NCBI GenBank assembly: GCA_016714645.1
Contig: JADKCI010000002.1
Span: 868,001 to 932,000 of the forward strand
DNA from: Chromatiaceae bacterium
GTDB lineage: Bacteria; Pseudomonadota; Gammaproteobacteria; Chromatiales; Chromatiaceae
DNA: 64,000 nt
Direction: 5' to 3'
Positions 27,089 to 37,727 of the stretch are shown here, piece by piece (the first letter of the stretch is position 1; every line of letters starts with the position of its first letter). The translations under genes were made by a program, and so were the position numbers. The notes beneath the pieces are model-generated. The model made no database searches. It was not told the DNA's origin and was given only the letters and a program-made list of their open reading frames with translations.

Positions 27089-30000
27089 ATGATTGATCCA
27101 GCGACCAGCCGTTTTCAGGGTATGAACCAGCCGCATCTGACGGCGGCGCTACTGCTGGCCATGTTCACCCTGGGGGCGCTGTTCACCGGGTGGACGGTGG
27201 TGCAGGCCGACCGCGCGCTGCGCACCGACCTGCTGCAGCGGCTGCGGGTAGCGGTACAGGCGGTCAATGTTGAGCACCTCAAGCGCTCACCGGCACGCCG
27301 GCGGACCTGGAAAGCCGCGAATATCTGCGCCTCAAGGAACAACTGGCCGCCATTTGCGCCGCCAGCCCGCAATGCCGGTTTGTCTATCTGATGGGTCGCA
27401 AGGCGGAGGGTACGGTGTTTTTCTTCGTGGACAGTGAGCCGGCCGGCTCGGAGAGCTATTCCCCCCCCGGGCAGAGCTATGACGAAGTTTCGGCGGTGGC
27501 TCACCGCGTGTTCGTGGACCGGGTCGAGGCCGTCGAAGGGCCGGTCACCGACCGGTGGGGCACCTGGGTCTCGGGTTTGATCCCGATCACCGATACGGCG
27601 ACGGCGCTCTCCGGCCTGGTCACCCCGGACGACGCTCAGGCCCTGGTGCGCAAGGCCGTGGCCTTCTACCGGCAGCAGGGCCGCGAGCGTTTTCTCCAGG
27701 AGGCTAACGACCCGCAGGGCGAGTTTCGCCGGAAAGCCTCTACGTCTTCGCCTACGACCAGGGCATGACCTTGCAGGCCCATCCGGTGAAACCGGAACGG
27801 GTGGGCCAGAACCTGCGCGACCAACAGGACGGGTCCGGGGGCAACTCTTTCCGCAAGGAGATACAAGACATCGCTTTGACCAAGGGCCGCGGTTGGGTCG
27901 ATTACCCATACGAGAATCCGGCGACCCAGAAGATCCAGCCCAAGACCACCTATGTCGAGCGGGTGGATGATCTGATTATCTGCGCCAGGGCCTACGGGCA
28001 GCGGCGATTTGCTCGCCGTGCTGGGCATGGACATCGATGCCCGCGACTGGCAATGGGAGGTCGCCGCCAGAATAGCCCTGCCCGTGGGCTTGATGCTGAT
28101 CATTTTCATCGGTGTGATGGTCGCGCTGTCGGCTACCCGGCGCGTCGCCGCCACGCCCAAGCCGGTCCTGGCGCAACCGCTGCCGCCCCTGGCGATCATG
28201 GTGGTGGTGTTGATGGCGGGGCGGGGGCGCTCCTCTGGCGCCAGCATCAGCAACAACTGACCGCGGCCATCGTCAACCGTGCCGCCGAGGTGGCCCACGA
28301 TCTGCGGATTAGCCTGAACCAGCAGGCCTCCGGCCTGGCCATGGTTACCCAGCTGCTTGCCGTCAATAACGCGGTGCAGCAGGCCCTGCGCGCGGGTGAT
28401 GCGGACCGCCTCCTGGCCGACTGGCAGCCCCTGTTCGAGACGCTGCACCGGGAGAACCACCTGACGCGTTTCTCCTTCTTCGCCGCCAACCGCGTCTGCC
28501 TCCTGCGGATTCACCAGCCGGAGAAACATGGCGACCGGATCGAGCGCTTCACGACGCGGGAAGCCGAACGCACCGGCAAGACCACCTCCGGCATCGAGTT
28601 GAGCCCGCTGGGCACCTTCACCCTGCGGGTGGTGCAGCCCGTCTACGCCGACGGGGCGCTGGTCGGCTATGTGGAACTGGGCAAGGAGATCGAGGACGTG
28701 CTGCAGGCGATCACCACCGAATCCGGCGCCCATCTGGGCCGTGGTGATCCGCAAGGCGCAGCTCGTCCGCCAAACCTGGGAAGAGGGTATGCGGATGCTC
28801 GGGCGGGAGGCCCACTGGGACCAACTGCCCGGGAACGTCGTGAGCTACGCCTCCCTCGGCCGCCTGCCCGAGGCCCTCGCCTCCCGGGCGGATGATGTTA
28901 CCGAGGACCCGGCCCACCCAGACCAACCTGCCCGGGAGATCGCCTGCGACGGGAAGGACTGGCTGGTCTCCTCCACCCCCTTGCGGGACGCCGCCGGCAC
29001 CGGGATCGGCGAGCTGCTGATCGCGCAAGACGTCGCGACCGCCGAGGCGGCCTTCGCGCGCCTCTTGACGCTGGTCGGCACGGGCGGTGCGGTGCTGCTG
29101 ACGCTCTTGCTGGGCTTCATCTATGTCCTGCTGCGCCATACCGACGCGGGCATCCGCGCCCAGGAGACGGCCTTGCGCGAGACCAACCTGGATCTCGAGC
29201 AAGCCACGGCCCGGGCCAACGCAATGGCGGCGCGGGCCGAGCGGGCCAGCGCCGCCAAGAGCGAGTTCCTGGGCCATATGAGCTTATGAGATCCGGACCC
29301 TGATGAATGGCGTCATCGGCATGACCGGACTGTTGCTGGATACGGCGTTAAACGCGGAGCAGCGGCGCTACGCGGAGATTGTCCGCACCAGCGGTGAATC
29401 CCTGCTGAGCCTGATCAATGCCATCCTCGACTTCTCCAAGATTGAGGCCGGCAAGCTCGACCTGGAGAGGCTGGACTTCGATCTGTCCAATTTATTGGAA
29501 GATTTCGCCGCCCACTTGGCCTTGCGGGCTCACGAGAAGGGGCTGGAGATGCGCTGCGCCGCTGATCCGGGGGTGCCCACGCTGCTGCGCGGTGATCCGG
29601 GACGGCTGCGCCAGATCCTCAACAACCTGGCGGGTAATGCCGTCAAGTTCACCCCGGCCGGCGAGGTGGCGATCCGCGTCTCGCTGCTGGAAGAGGATGA
29701 AGCGCAGGTCGTGCTGCGCTTCTCGGTGCGCGACACGGGCATCGGCATCCCCGCCGACAAGATCGGCCTGCTCTTCGACAAGTTTAGCCAGGTGGATGCC
29801 TCGACCACGCGCCAGTACGGCGGTACCGGGCTGGGCCTGGCCATCTCCAGACAACTGGCCAGGCTGATGGGTGGCGAGGCCGGCGTCACCAGTGCGGAGG
29901 GCACCGGCTCGGAGTTCTGGTTTACCGTCCGCCTCGGCAAACAGACGGGGCCCACTTTGGCCAGTATGCCGCCCGCCGCATTGCGGGGGTGCGGGTGCTG

Positions 30001-30943
30001 ATCGTGGAGGATAACGCCACCCACCGCAACATGCTGACCACCCGACTGACCGCGTGGGGCATGCGCCGCTGGAGGCGGCAGATGGCCCCGGCGCGCTCCA
30101 GGCCCTCAATCGGGCGCTGGACGAGCAGGACCCCTGCCAATAGCCGTGATCGACATGCAGATGCCGGGCATGGATGGCGAAAGCCTGGGCCGAATGATTC
30201 AGTCCGATCAGCGGCTGGCCGCCACCCGGATGGTGATGCTGACGTCCTGGGGCCGGCGGGAAGACGCCGGACACTGCCATGAGATCGGTTGTGCGGCCTA
30301 TCTGACCAGCCGATTCGGCATCAGGAGCTCAGGTCGCGCTGGCCTGGCGCTGACGCATCACCCGGAGGTGGCGCCCACGCCACCTCCCAGCGCCACCCAC
30401 CCACCGGGCGGTGAGACCTCGCACCGGTTCGCGGGCCGCAAGGCGCGCATTCTGCTGGCCGAGGACAACATCACCAACCAGATGGTGGCCTTGGGCATCC
30501 TGAAGCAAATGGGTCTGCGGGCGGATGCCGTGGCCAACGGGGCGGAAGCGCTCCAGGCCCTGGAACTGCTGCCCTATGACCTGGTGCTGATGGACGTGCA
30601 GATGCCGGTGATGGATGGGATCGAGGCCACGCAACAAATCCGGCGTGATGAATTCATCAGGTGGCAGGCTCAATGCGGCAACCTGCAGGGCGCGGCGGCC
30701 GAGGCCGGCCGGGTTCCTGCCTCCTTCACCCTGCCGATTATCGCCATGACCGCCCACGCCCTCCAGGGCGACCGTGAGCGCTGCCTGGAGGCGGGCATGA
30801 ATGACTACGTGACCAAGCCGGTGGCGCGGCAGGCGCTGGCGGCAGCACTCGGCCAATGGCTGCCCCATGACACGGAGGAACGCACCCTCGTGACGGATGA
30901 CGGCGGCCCCGGCAGTGATGCGGTCAGCGGCCCGGCAACCTAA
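27089..30943 (+). pseudogene. Hybrid sensor histidine kinase/response regulator, multiply frameshifted
   Basis: Collecting frames gives a membrane sensor with an N-terminal transmembrane helix (ALLLAMFTLGALFTGWTVV), two extracytoplasmic sensor regions separated by further membrane segments, and a third helix near 29080-29130. These are followed by a HisKA/HATPase kinase core (N-box LNNLAGNAVKF, DTGIGIP, GGTGLGLAI) and two receiver domains (VLIVEDN...IDMQMPGMDG and ILLAEDN...LVLMDVQMPVMDG...KPV). At least eight frame changes occur (near 27290, 27740, 28000, 28215, 28735, 29288, 29980 and 30135). The H-box is damaged: where SHEIRTPMN is expected the DNA reads S-(extra T)-YEIRTLMN, so the phospho-accepting His codon CAT has become TAT. 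Signalling through this gene is lost. Confidence 0.85.
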
Positions 30944-31187
30944 GTATTCGACCGTGCCGGTATGAGGGGCCAGGGGTGGCCCGGTTCCAGTGATGTGGAG
31001 GCGATAAGCCGGAATGCGCTCATGAGGGGGCTCGGACAGGAGCTAAGTGACGACGTGCAAAATTCGGGGAGGGCCATCGCCAGTTAAGCTATTATGCCGG
31101 CATCCCTCTGATAGGTAGGCATAAGCCATGATTTTCATGGATTAATCCTCCCGCTTCATCAACCCCTTATATGTCGGGAAGCAAGCG
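30944..31187. other. Intergenic region after the broken histidine kinase
   Basis: About 240 bases with no recognisable gene, RNA or repeat. It divides the kinase remnant from the frameshifted cysteine-rich gene. Confidence 0.4.
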
Positions 31188-31582
31188 ATGCTGAAGTATT
31201 TTATGGGTATGGTTAGCCTGTTGGCGGTCAGCGGATTTTCGTTTCTGGCGGCGGATACCCAAACACCCCCTTCGCTTCAAAAGTCGTGCAAATTCGATAT
31301 CGTTAAATTCTGCCCCAAGACCTTGGGGCAGAGGACAAAATCCTGGCGTGCCTCAAGGCTCTTGACAAGGATGAATTATCGCTCGATTGCCGAACCCTCC
31401 TGCAAAGCCCGGAAGAATCCTATCAGGCCTGTGAGGCCGATTTTGCAAAATTCTGCGCCAAAGTACAGCCCGGCCTAGGCCGAGTCATCGATTGCCTGGA
31501 TGACCACAAGCAGAAATTGTCGAAAGGTTGCCGAAGCGTTGTGGAACTCGCGTTACAGAATCCGGGGGGAGATATCAACTGA
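31188..31582 (+). pseudogene. Secreted cysteine-rich GLG1-repeat-like protein, single frameshift
   Basis: The first frame encodes a signal peptide (MLKYFMGMVSLLAVSGFSFLAA) and CKFDIVKFCPKTLG. After one missing G in the run at about 31327 the second frame continues AEDKILACLKALDKDELSLDC, CEADFAKFCAKVQPGLGRVIDCL and KLSKGCRSVVELALQ to TGA 31580-31582. The spacing C...FC...CL...LS..C repeats twice and matches the cysteine-rich GLG1 repeat. Restoring one base gives a protein of about 131 residues. A short frameshifted product of 96 residues would be made otherwise. Confidence 0.7.
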
Positions 31583-31682
31583 ATCATTGCTTGTGGGGTC
31601 TAGCCACCCACTGATCCTCGGTTCGTGATTTGCCGCTTTTTCGCCTTAACATCCATAATCATCTCTTTAGTAAGTCTAAATT

Positions 31683-32909
31683 ATGTCCGCAAAACCCCTG
31701 CTTGGTCCCTGTGATTCTTATCAGCTTGAGCCCTTTGCCTATGAGTGGGCCTGGGCCATGGCGCGCGCTCAGGAGAATAACAATTGGGCACCGGAAGAGA
31801 TCGCTGTCGCCCCCGATGTGGCGGACTACAAGAATCCCGCCGTGGATCCGAAGTTCAAGCACCTGTTCGAATCCGTCATGGCGCAGCTCACCACCTTCGA
31901 TATCGAGCGGGGAGACGATGCGGCGGAGACCTTTTTGTCCGTTTTTCAGCCCGCCGAAATCCGCCACTTTTTCAAGCGGCTGGTCTGGGAAGAAGGCTTG
32001 CATACCCGCAGCTACCGCTATGTCATCGAGAATCTGGGCATCCCGCTGTCCATCTACGATACCTGGAAGACCGTGCCGGCCATGAAGGAACGGGTGGAGA
32101 TGGCCCAGAAGCTCTCCGAACCGGTTCTCCAAACCATCAAACGGCAGATCGAAGGCCGGCCCTACCACGAGATGTCCATTGCGGAAAAGCAGGCCCTGCT
32201 GCGCTCGCTGGTCTTCTGGTTTTTGATTTTCGAGGGCGTCTGGTTCTGGGTGTCGCTCCTCGGCCCGATTCAGCAGTTGTCCCGACTCGGCTTCTTCAAG
32301 GGTGGTGCCGAGCAGTTCAGCTACATTGCCCGCGATGAGTCCAACCATATCGGCTTTGGCGTCGCCCTGATTCGGGAATTCATGGCGCAGTACCCGGAGG
32401 CCCTCACCGATGAGTTGCTGGCCGACATCGACCGTGACACCCGCCGTGCCATCGAACTGGAACAGGGCTACATCAGCTACTGCTTCAAGGATGGCCCCAT
32501 CCTCGGCTATTCCATTCCGGACCATGTCGCGACCACCAAGTTCTTCGCCAACATGCGTCTCGGCTCCGTCGGACTGCCCCAGCCCTTTGCAGATGCCTAT
32601 CACGCCTTTCCCTGGATGAGCGAACAGATGGAGCTCAAGAAGGAGAAGAACTTTTTCGAGACGCGGGTCACGGAATACCAGGCGGGCGGGGCCCTGTCCT
32701 TCGATGACCAGGAAGAGGGGAGCCTGACCGAGCAACAGAACCCCTACGCGGCCTGCTTTACGGCTAGTCCGGCGGTCGAGGCTCCTCCCGCCGCTGCCCA
32801 AGTGGAGGAGAGGCCGATGGTGGAGGAACTGTTTCCCGAAGAGGATCCCTACTTCGGCCGGCATCAGCAACCGGAGTGGGATGATCCCCTGGCGGGATTG
32901 AAAAGGTAG
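31683..32909 (+). CDS. nrdB: Class Ia-type ribonucleotide reductase beta subunit
   Basis: This 408-residue diiron subunit makes the tyrosyl radical used by the alpha subunit to reduce ribonucleotides. All expected site residues are in place with family spacing: Asp73, Glu104, His107, radical Tyr111 (EEGLHTRSY), Glu184 (FEGVWF), Glu219 and His222 (RDESNH). An acidic Pro/Ala-rich tail of about 60 residues follows the fold and ends in a region resembling the alpha-binding C-terminus. No nrdA lies beside it in this window and I see no NrdR box in the 100 bases upstream. Confidence 0.9.
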   Translation: MSAKPLLGPCDSYQLEPFAYEWAWAMARAQENNNWAPEEIAVAPDVADYKNPAVDPKFKHLFESVMAQLTTFDIERGDDAAETFLSVFQPAEIRHFFKRLVWEEGLHTRSYRYVIENLGIPLSIYDTWKTVPAMKERVEMAQKLSEPVLQTIKRQIEGRPYHEMSIAEKQALLRSLVFWFLIFEGVWFWVSLLGPIQQLSRLGFFKGGAEQFSYIARDESNHIGFGVALIREFMAQYPEALTDELLADIDRDTRRAIELEQGYISYCFKDGPILGYSIPDHVATTKFFANMRLGSVGLPQPFADAYHAFPWMSEQMELKKEKNFFETRVTEYQAGGALSFDDQEEGSLTEQQNPYAACFTASPAVEAPPAAAQVEERPMVEELFPEEDPYFGRHQQPEWDDPLAGLKR

Positions 32910-32955
32910 AAGGGCGGGCACCAGCCGGAGGCTGTCAGGCCGATCTGACCGGGGC

Positions 32956-33957
32956 TTAAGTAAGGGATAGCCCCCGGATCACCATCTCTAGGGCCGTCTT
33001 GAGGGCGGCCTGCAGGCTGCCCGGGTCGGCTCGACCCGTGCCAGCCAGGTCCAGGGCCGTGCCGTGATCGACGGAGACGCGCACGATCGGCAGGCCCAGG
33101 GTGACATTCACGGCGCAGCCGAATCCCAAATGTTTGAGGACGGGCAGGCCCTGGTCGTGGTACATGGCCAGGACGGCATCGGCCTGGGCCAGGTGGTCCG
33201 GCACAAAGGCGGTATCGGCGGCCAGGGGACCGACCAGGTCCAGGCCCTCGGCCCTGAGTCGCGCGAGCAGGGGGGCTATGATCTCGATCTCCTCCCGGCC
33301 CAGGTGGCCGCCCTCCCCGGCGTGAGGGTTGAGGCCACAGACCAGCAGGCGCGGCCGGGCGATGCCGAAGCGTTGGCGCAGATCGCGGTCCAGAATGCGG
33401 ATAACCCGCTCCAGTCCCTCCGGGGTGATGTGATCCGCGATCTGGCGCAGGGGCAGATGGGTGGTAGCCAGGGCGACTCTCAGGCCCGGCGCCGCCAGCA
33501 TCATCACCGGATCGGCCCCACAGCGTGCCGCCAGGAACTCCGTGTGACCGCTGAAGGGAAAGCCGGCGTCATTGATGACACCCTTGTGCACCGGGCCCGT
33601 GACCAGGGCATCGAATTCGCCGGTCAGGCAGCCGTCGCAGGCACGCTCCAGGCAGTCCAGGATATAGGTCGCGTTGGCGGTATCAAGGCGGCCGGGCTGG
33701 CTGTGGTGGCGCAAGGCCAGGGGTAGCATCTGAAGGATCCCGGCCCGCTGGGGCAGGCGGGGGGCGCTTGGATCGTAAAGGACCAGCTCCAGACCCAGGC
33801 CCAGTCGCTGGGCGCGGTCCCGCAGCAGGTCGGGATCGGCAATGACGACCCATTGGGCGGGAAAGTCCGCCTGGGCTACCTGGGCGCAGAGTTCAGGTCC
33901 TATGCCAGCGGGCTCGCCCGGCGTGATGACGATCCTGGGAAGGGTGGGGTTAGCCAA
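32956..33957 (-). CDS. pdxA: 4-hydroxythreonine-4-phosphate dehydrogenase
   Basis: This 333-residue cytoplasmic enzyme oxidises 4-phosphohydroxy-threonine in the DXP-dependent pyridoxal phosphate pathway. Family signatures include ITPGEPAGIGPE at the N-terminus, the metal-binding His in SGHTEFLA, GLNPHAGEGG and the MYHDQGLPVLKHLGF segment. The stop lies 47 bases from nrdB, convergent. It follows surA by 3 bases, the common lptD-surA-pdxA order. Confidence 0.95.
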   Translation of the reverse strand: MANPTLPRIVITPGEPAGIGPELCAQVAQADFPAQWVVIADPDLLRDRAQRLGLGLELVLYDPSAPRLPQRAGILQMLPLALRHHSQPGRLDTANATYILDCLERACDGCLTGEFDALVTGPVHKGVINDAGFPFSGHTEFLAARCGADPVMMLAAPGLRVALATTHLPLRQIADHITPEGLERVIRILDRDLRQRFGIARPRLLVCGLNPHAGEGGHLGREEIEIIAPLLARLRAEGLDLVGPLAADTAFVPDHLAQADAVLAMYHDQGLPVLKHLGFGCAVNVTLGLPIVRVSVDHGTALDLAGTGRADPGSLQAALKTALEMVIRGLSLT

Positions 33958-33960
33958 GCC

Positions 33961-35322
33961 CTAACCCTGTTCCGCCGCCTTGGCGAGACGATCCTCGATG
34001 TAGGCCTCGTCGCGCAGCTTGCGCAGCCATTGCTTGACGGCCTCGTCCGCCTTACGTTCCCGCAGCTTCTGCTTGGCCTTGAGCTGCATCAACTCCTCGG
34101 TGGTGTCCTGGCTGCGGCGCTCGTTGACCTGGACGATGTGCCAGCCAAAGCTGGACTTGAAGGGCTGGCTGATCTGGTTGGGGGCGAGTTCGTTCATGGT
34201 GGCCTCGAATTGGGGGACGGTGTCGCCGGGGCTCAACCAGCCAAGGTCGCCGCCCTTGAGGGCCGACCCGGTGTCGTCCGAGTTGGCGCGGGCCAGGTTG
34301 GCGAAGTCATCCCCGCCCACCAGGCGCATGCGCAGTTGCTCCAGGCGGATGCGGGCATCGTCGTCGGACACCACCTCGTTGGTGCGGATGAGGATGTGAC
34401 GCGCCTTGGTCTGGCTGATGACCGCCGGGCCACTGCCCTTGATGTCGCTGACCTGGATGATATGGAAGCCGCTGGGGCTACGCAGGGGGTTGCTGACCTC
34501 GCCCTTGGCCAGGCTCCGGGACACCTCCTGGGCCAGCGAGGGGACATCGGCCATGGCGAACCAGCCGAGGTCGCCACCCTCCTGGGTCTGCTGGCCTTGG
34601 GATTCGGCGCGGGCCACCTGGCCAAAATCCGCCCCGGCCCGGAGCTTGGCGACAATCGCCTGGGCCTTCTTCTTCGCCTGCTCCTGTTCCTCGCCACTCG
34701 CCGTCTCCGGCACGGCCACCAGGATGTGGGAGAGGCGGACATCCGTCCGTTCGATCAGGCTGTCCGACTCGCGGGCGAGGAAGCGCTTGATCTCGGGTTC
34801 GGTGACGGTGATGTTCTTGATGACCTCCCGGGCCTGCAGTTGGCTCATGATCATCTGGGAGCGGGTGTCCTCGCGGAAGTCCTCGAAGCGGATGCCGCTG
34901 GCCCCCAGGGCGGTCTGCAACTCCTCAAGCGTCAGATTGTTACGCTGGGCGATGCCCTCCATGGCCTGGGTGAGGGCCCCATCCTCGACCTTGATGCCGA
35001 CTCGCTGGGCCTCCTGCATTTGCAGGCGCTTCTCGATCATGCGCTCCAGGACCTTGTGCTCCAGTTCGGCGCGGGCGGGCATCTCCGCCCCCTTTTCGCG
35101 CATTTCGGGCAGGGCCAGGACGATCTCCCGTTCCAGTTCGCTGCGCACGATGACGTCCTTGTTGACCACGGCGACGATGGAATCCAATTCCTCGAGGCTG
35201 GCCGCCTGGGCGAGGGGGGGGGCGATCACAAGGGACAACAGGAGCAGGGGCGCGCCCGCCAGAGCCGGCCAACGCCAGGCCTTCCAGAGGCTTACGCCCC
35301 CCTTATTCCTCGGTGTAGCCAT
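33961..35322 (-). CDS. surA: Periplasmic chaperone/peptidyl-prolyl isomerase SurA
   Basis: This protein of about 453 residues delivers unfolded outer-membrane proteins to the BAM complex. It has a signal peptide (hydrophobic LLLLSLVIAPPLAQA), an N-terminal SurA chaperone domain (SIVAVVNKDVIVRSELE), two parvulin domains (VRLSHILVAVPE ... GWFAMADVP and ARHILIRTNEV ... GWLSPGD) and a C-terminal helix. The start ATG 35322 overlaps the end of lptD by 20 bases, so the two are coupled; an ATG at 35331 is also possible. Confidence 0.94.
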   Translation of the reverse strand: MATPRNKGGVSLWKAWRWPALAGAPLLLLSLVIAPPLAQAASLEELDSIVAVVNKDVIVRSELEREIVLALPEMREKGAEMPARAELEHKVLERMIEKRLQMQEAQRVGIKVEDGALTQAMEGIAQRNNLTLEELQTALGASGIRFEDFREDTRSQMIMSQLQAREVIKNITVTEPEIKRFLARESDSLIERTDVRLSHILVAVPETASGEEQEQAKKKAQAIVAKLRAGADFGQVARAESQGQQTQEGGDLGWFAMADVPSLAQEVSRSLAKGEVSNPLRSPSGFHIIQVSDIKGSGPAVISQTKARHILIRTNEVVSDDDARIRLEQLRMRLVGGDDFANLARANSDDTGSALKGGDLGWLSPGDTVPQFEATMNELAPNQISQPFKSSFGWHIVQVNERRSQDTTEELMQLKAKQKLRERKADEAVKQWLRKLRDEAYIEDRLAKAAEQG

Positions 35323-37585
35323 AGATACCACGCTCCAGAAATTGGTCGATTTTGTCGCCGAATTTGGCTAGTCCGGCTAGCTCCAACTGGAGCATGACGC
35401 TGGTCTCGCCATCGGTGCCCGGCTGATTGTTGATGTGACGGCCCAGCACGTTGACTCTCCAGCAGCACTTGCCGTAGGAAACGCCGGCGAAGGTCTCGTT
35501 CACCTTTTCGTTATACAGGGAATAATACCAGCGTCCGACGAGTTTCAACTGGGGATTGATGGGCCAGCTCGCCGATAAATCCAGATCCCGGTAACGGGTA
35601 GCCTCCGTCTCACCGACATCGTAGCGATAGGCGAGATTGAGCAGGTGCTTTTCCGGGGATTGGTAGCGGAGTTCGACGATGAGCGTTTCGAGCGCATCCT
35701 CCTCGTCATCCGGTTGGGGGTCCCAGCGCAGGGTGGTGCGGCCGGTGAGATCCCGCATCAGGCGTGCCGCGACCTCGCCGACCAGGGCGGTGGCCTGCTG
35801 ACGCTCCTCGGGGATGTCCGAGAGCCAGACCCGGGGGTTCTCGAAATAGACCGGCTTGCCGAGGCTGGCGCGTAGCAGTTCTCGCCCGGTGTTGGTCTGA
35901 AGGAGACGGGTACTCAGGCCCAGGGTGAGCTGGTTGGCGTCACCCACGCGGTCATAGCCGGCGAAGCGGTTGGGCAGAAAGAGGGTGCCATAGCTGAAGC
36001 TCATGTCCGTGGTATCGAAGACCGGGATGTCGGTCTGATCCTTGTAGGGGGTGTAGAGGTAAAAGGCCCGTGGCTCCAGGGTCTGCAGGACCGACTGGCC
36101 CAGCCAACTCGTCTGGCGCTCGAAGACGAGTTGGCCGTCGAGGTTGAAACTGGGGATGGCGTAGGAGGGATCGCTGGGGTCGCCGATCCCGGTATTCTGG
36201 AGGCCATAGGCACCGCCCCAGAAGTTCAGGCGCGGGATCAGGTGGCCGTAGGTGCGGCGCACCGGCCAGGCGATGCTGGGCTGGAGGGTGGCGCGGCCGC
36301 CATGAACCTTGATGTCATGGTCAAAGTAGTTGTATTGGCTGGGGAGTTTGAGTTCGAGACCCGAATCATGGCGCCAGGGCGCCAGGTTCAATTCCAGTTG
36401 GGGTAGCCGGGCGTAGGGATATTCACTGGGCGGGATGGTGATATCGACGTTCTGAAACTGCTGGACCATCAGCCGGGCGTTCCAGCCCTGACCCTGGTAG
36501 TTGAGATCGCCCCGGCGTTCAATGTTGCGCAGGCTGGTCAGCTCCAGGCTGTTGCCGAAATCCTCCAGGTACTGCTTGTCCGTGACATCCTGAAAGCGCA
36601 GCGAGGAGGTCCAGCCCGGGCCATAGTTGCCCTGATGGATGATGCGCAGGGCGCCCCGTGCCTCGTTATTGTATTCCTGGTCGCTGGCGATACCCTCGGC
36701 ATAGAAATCAAGGGACTGGATGGGCGAGAGGTAGCGGAATTCCCCCCCAAGCAGCAAGCCGCGTTTGCTCATGTAGGTGGGTGTCAGGGTCGCGTCCATG
36801 TTGGGCGCGATATTGAAGTAATAGGGGGTGACGACCTGGATACCCGAACTGCTGGAGTTGCCGATGATGGGGGTGAGAAAGCCGCTCTTGCGCCGGTCGT
36901 CGATTGGGAAGGAGAGGTAGGGGGAATACAGCACGGGCACGCCCATCACCCGTAGCTTGGCGTCCCGCGCGACGCCCCGGCCCTCGACCTGATCGATATC
37001 CAACCGCGATGCCGCCAGATCCCAGTCGCGCCGGCCCGGGGGGCAGGAGGTGAAGACGATGTCCTCGTAATGGGTCTTGCCCTGTTCCAGCAATTGCGCG
37101 CTCTGGGCGTCGCCCCGGGCATTCAGGGGGCCGGCGAAGCGGTAGCGGGGCTGGGTGATCTGGCCCTGATTGGTCTTGAGATTGAGGGTCCCACGATTGC
37201 CCAGGATGCGCACCCCGGGCTGGGCCAGGAAGAGGTCACCCTCGGCCGTGACTTCCTCCGTCCCGACGCCGTAGCTCATGGCCTGGGCCCGGATCTGGCG
37301 GCTCCCTTGTTGCAGGTCGATATTGCCTTCCAGCTTGAGGAGTTGGCTGTTGCGGTCGTATCCCAGGTCATCTGCCTCGATGGAGACGGGTTCCTCGTTC
37401 CCGGGGGGCGGGGGCAGGGTGGCGGGCCCGAGCCGCGCGGGGCGCAGACCGCAATAGTCCCAGTCGAGTCCGGCCTCCAGGGGGTCTCCGTCCTCGGCCA
37501 ATACCGACATCACTGCCAACATCAGGCAGCAGAGGGTGGCAAGACGAAGGCGGGGGAGGGGCTTGGTCGTGGCGTTAGGTGTCAC
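35303..37585 (-). CDS. lptD: LPS-assembly protein LptD
   Basis: This 760-residue outer-membrane barrel inserts lipopolysaccharide into the outer leaflet together with LptE. A signal peptide, the N-terminal OstA/LptA-like jelly roll (VSIEADDLGYD ... LEGNIDLQQGSRQIRA) and the long barrel are present. Cysteines needed for the inter-domain disulfides are visible near residue 45 (WDYCGL), near 182 (FTSCPPG) and as a pair near the C-terminus (GKCCWR). It heads the lptD-surA-pdxA operon and is divergent from the AmgK-like kinase gene. Confidence 0.95.
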   Translation of the reverse strand: MTPNATTKPLPRLRLATLCCLMLAVMSVLAEDGDPLEAGLDWDYCGLRPARLGPATLPPPPGNEEPVSIEADDLGYDRNSQLLKLEGNIDLQQGSRQIRAQAMSYGVGTEEVTAEGDLFLAQPGVRILGNRGTLNLKTNQGQITQPRYRFAGPLNARGDAQSAQLLEQGKTHYEDIVFTSCPPGRRDWDLAASRLDIDQVEGRGVARDAKLRVMGVPVLYSPYLSFPIDDRRKSGFLTPIIGNSSSSGIQVVTPYYFNIAPNMDATLTPTYMSKRGLLLGGEFRYLSPIQSLDFYAEGIASDQEYNNEARGALRIIHQGNYGPGWTSSLRFQDVTDKQYLEDFGNSLELTSLRNIERRGDLNYQGQGWNARLMVQQFQNVDITIPPSEYPYARLPQLELNLAPWRHDSGLELKLPSQYNYFDHDIKVHGGRATLQPSIAWPVRRTYGHLIPRLNFWGGAYGLQNTGIGDPSDPSYAIPSFNLDGQLVFERQTSWLGQSVLQTLEPRAFYLYTPYKDQTDIPVFDTTDMSFSYGTLFLPNRFAGYDRVGDANQLTLGLSTRLLQTNTGRELLRASLGKPVYFENPRVWLSDIPEERQQATALVGEVAARLMRDLTGRTTLRWDPQPDDEEDALETLIVELRYQSPEKHLLNLAYRYDVGETEATRYRDLDLSASWPINPQLKLVGRWYYSLYNEKVNETFAGVSYGKCCWRVNVLGRHINNQPGTDGETSVMLQLELAGLAKFGDKIDQFLERGIYGYTEE

Positions 37586-37727
37586 TGGCCGTTGGCAGCG
37601 GGCATCCGCGAGGATGGAATTCGAGGACCCATTCTAACGGCTTCATCACCAAGGCGGGAATTCTTGTTTGGCCGCGGTGGCGGGCTTGCCGCAAAATACC
37701 TGCCTAACCCCTTGCCTGGAGATGGCC

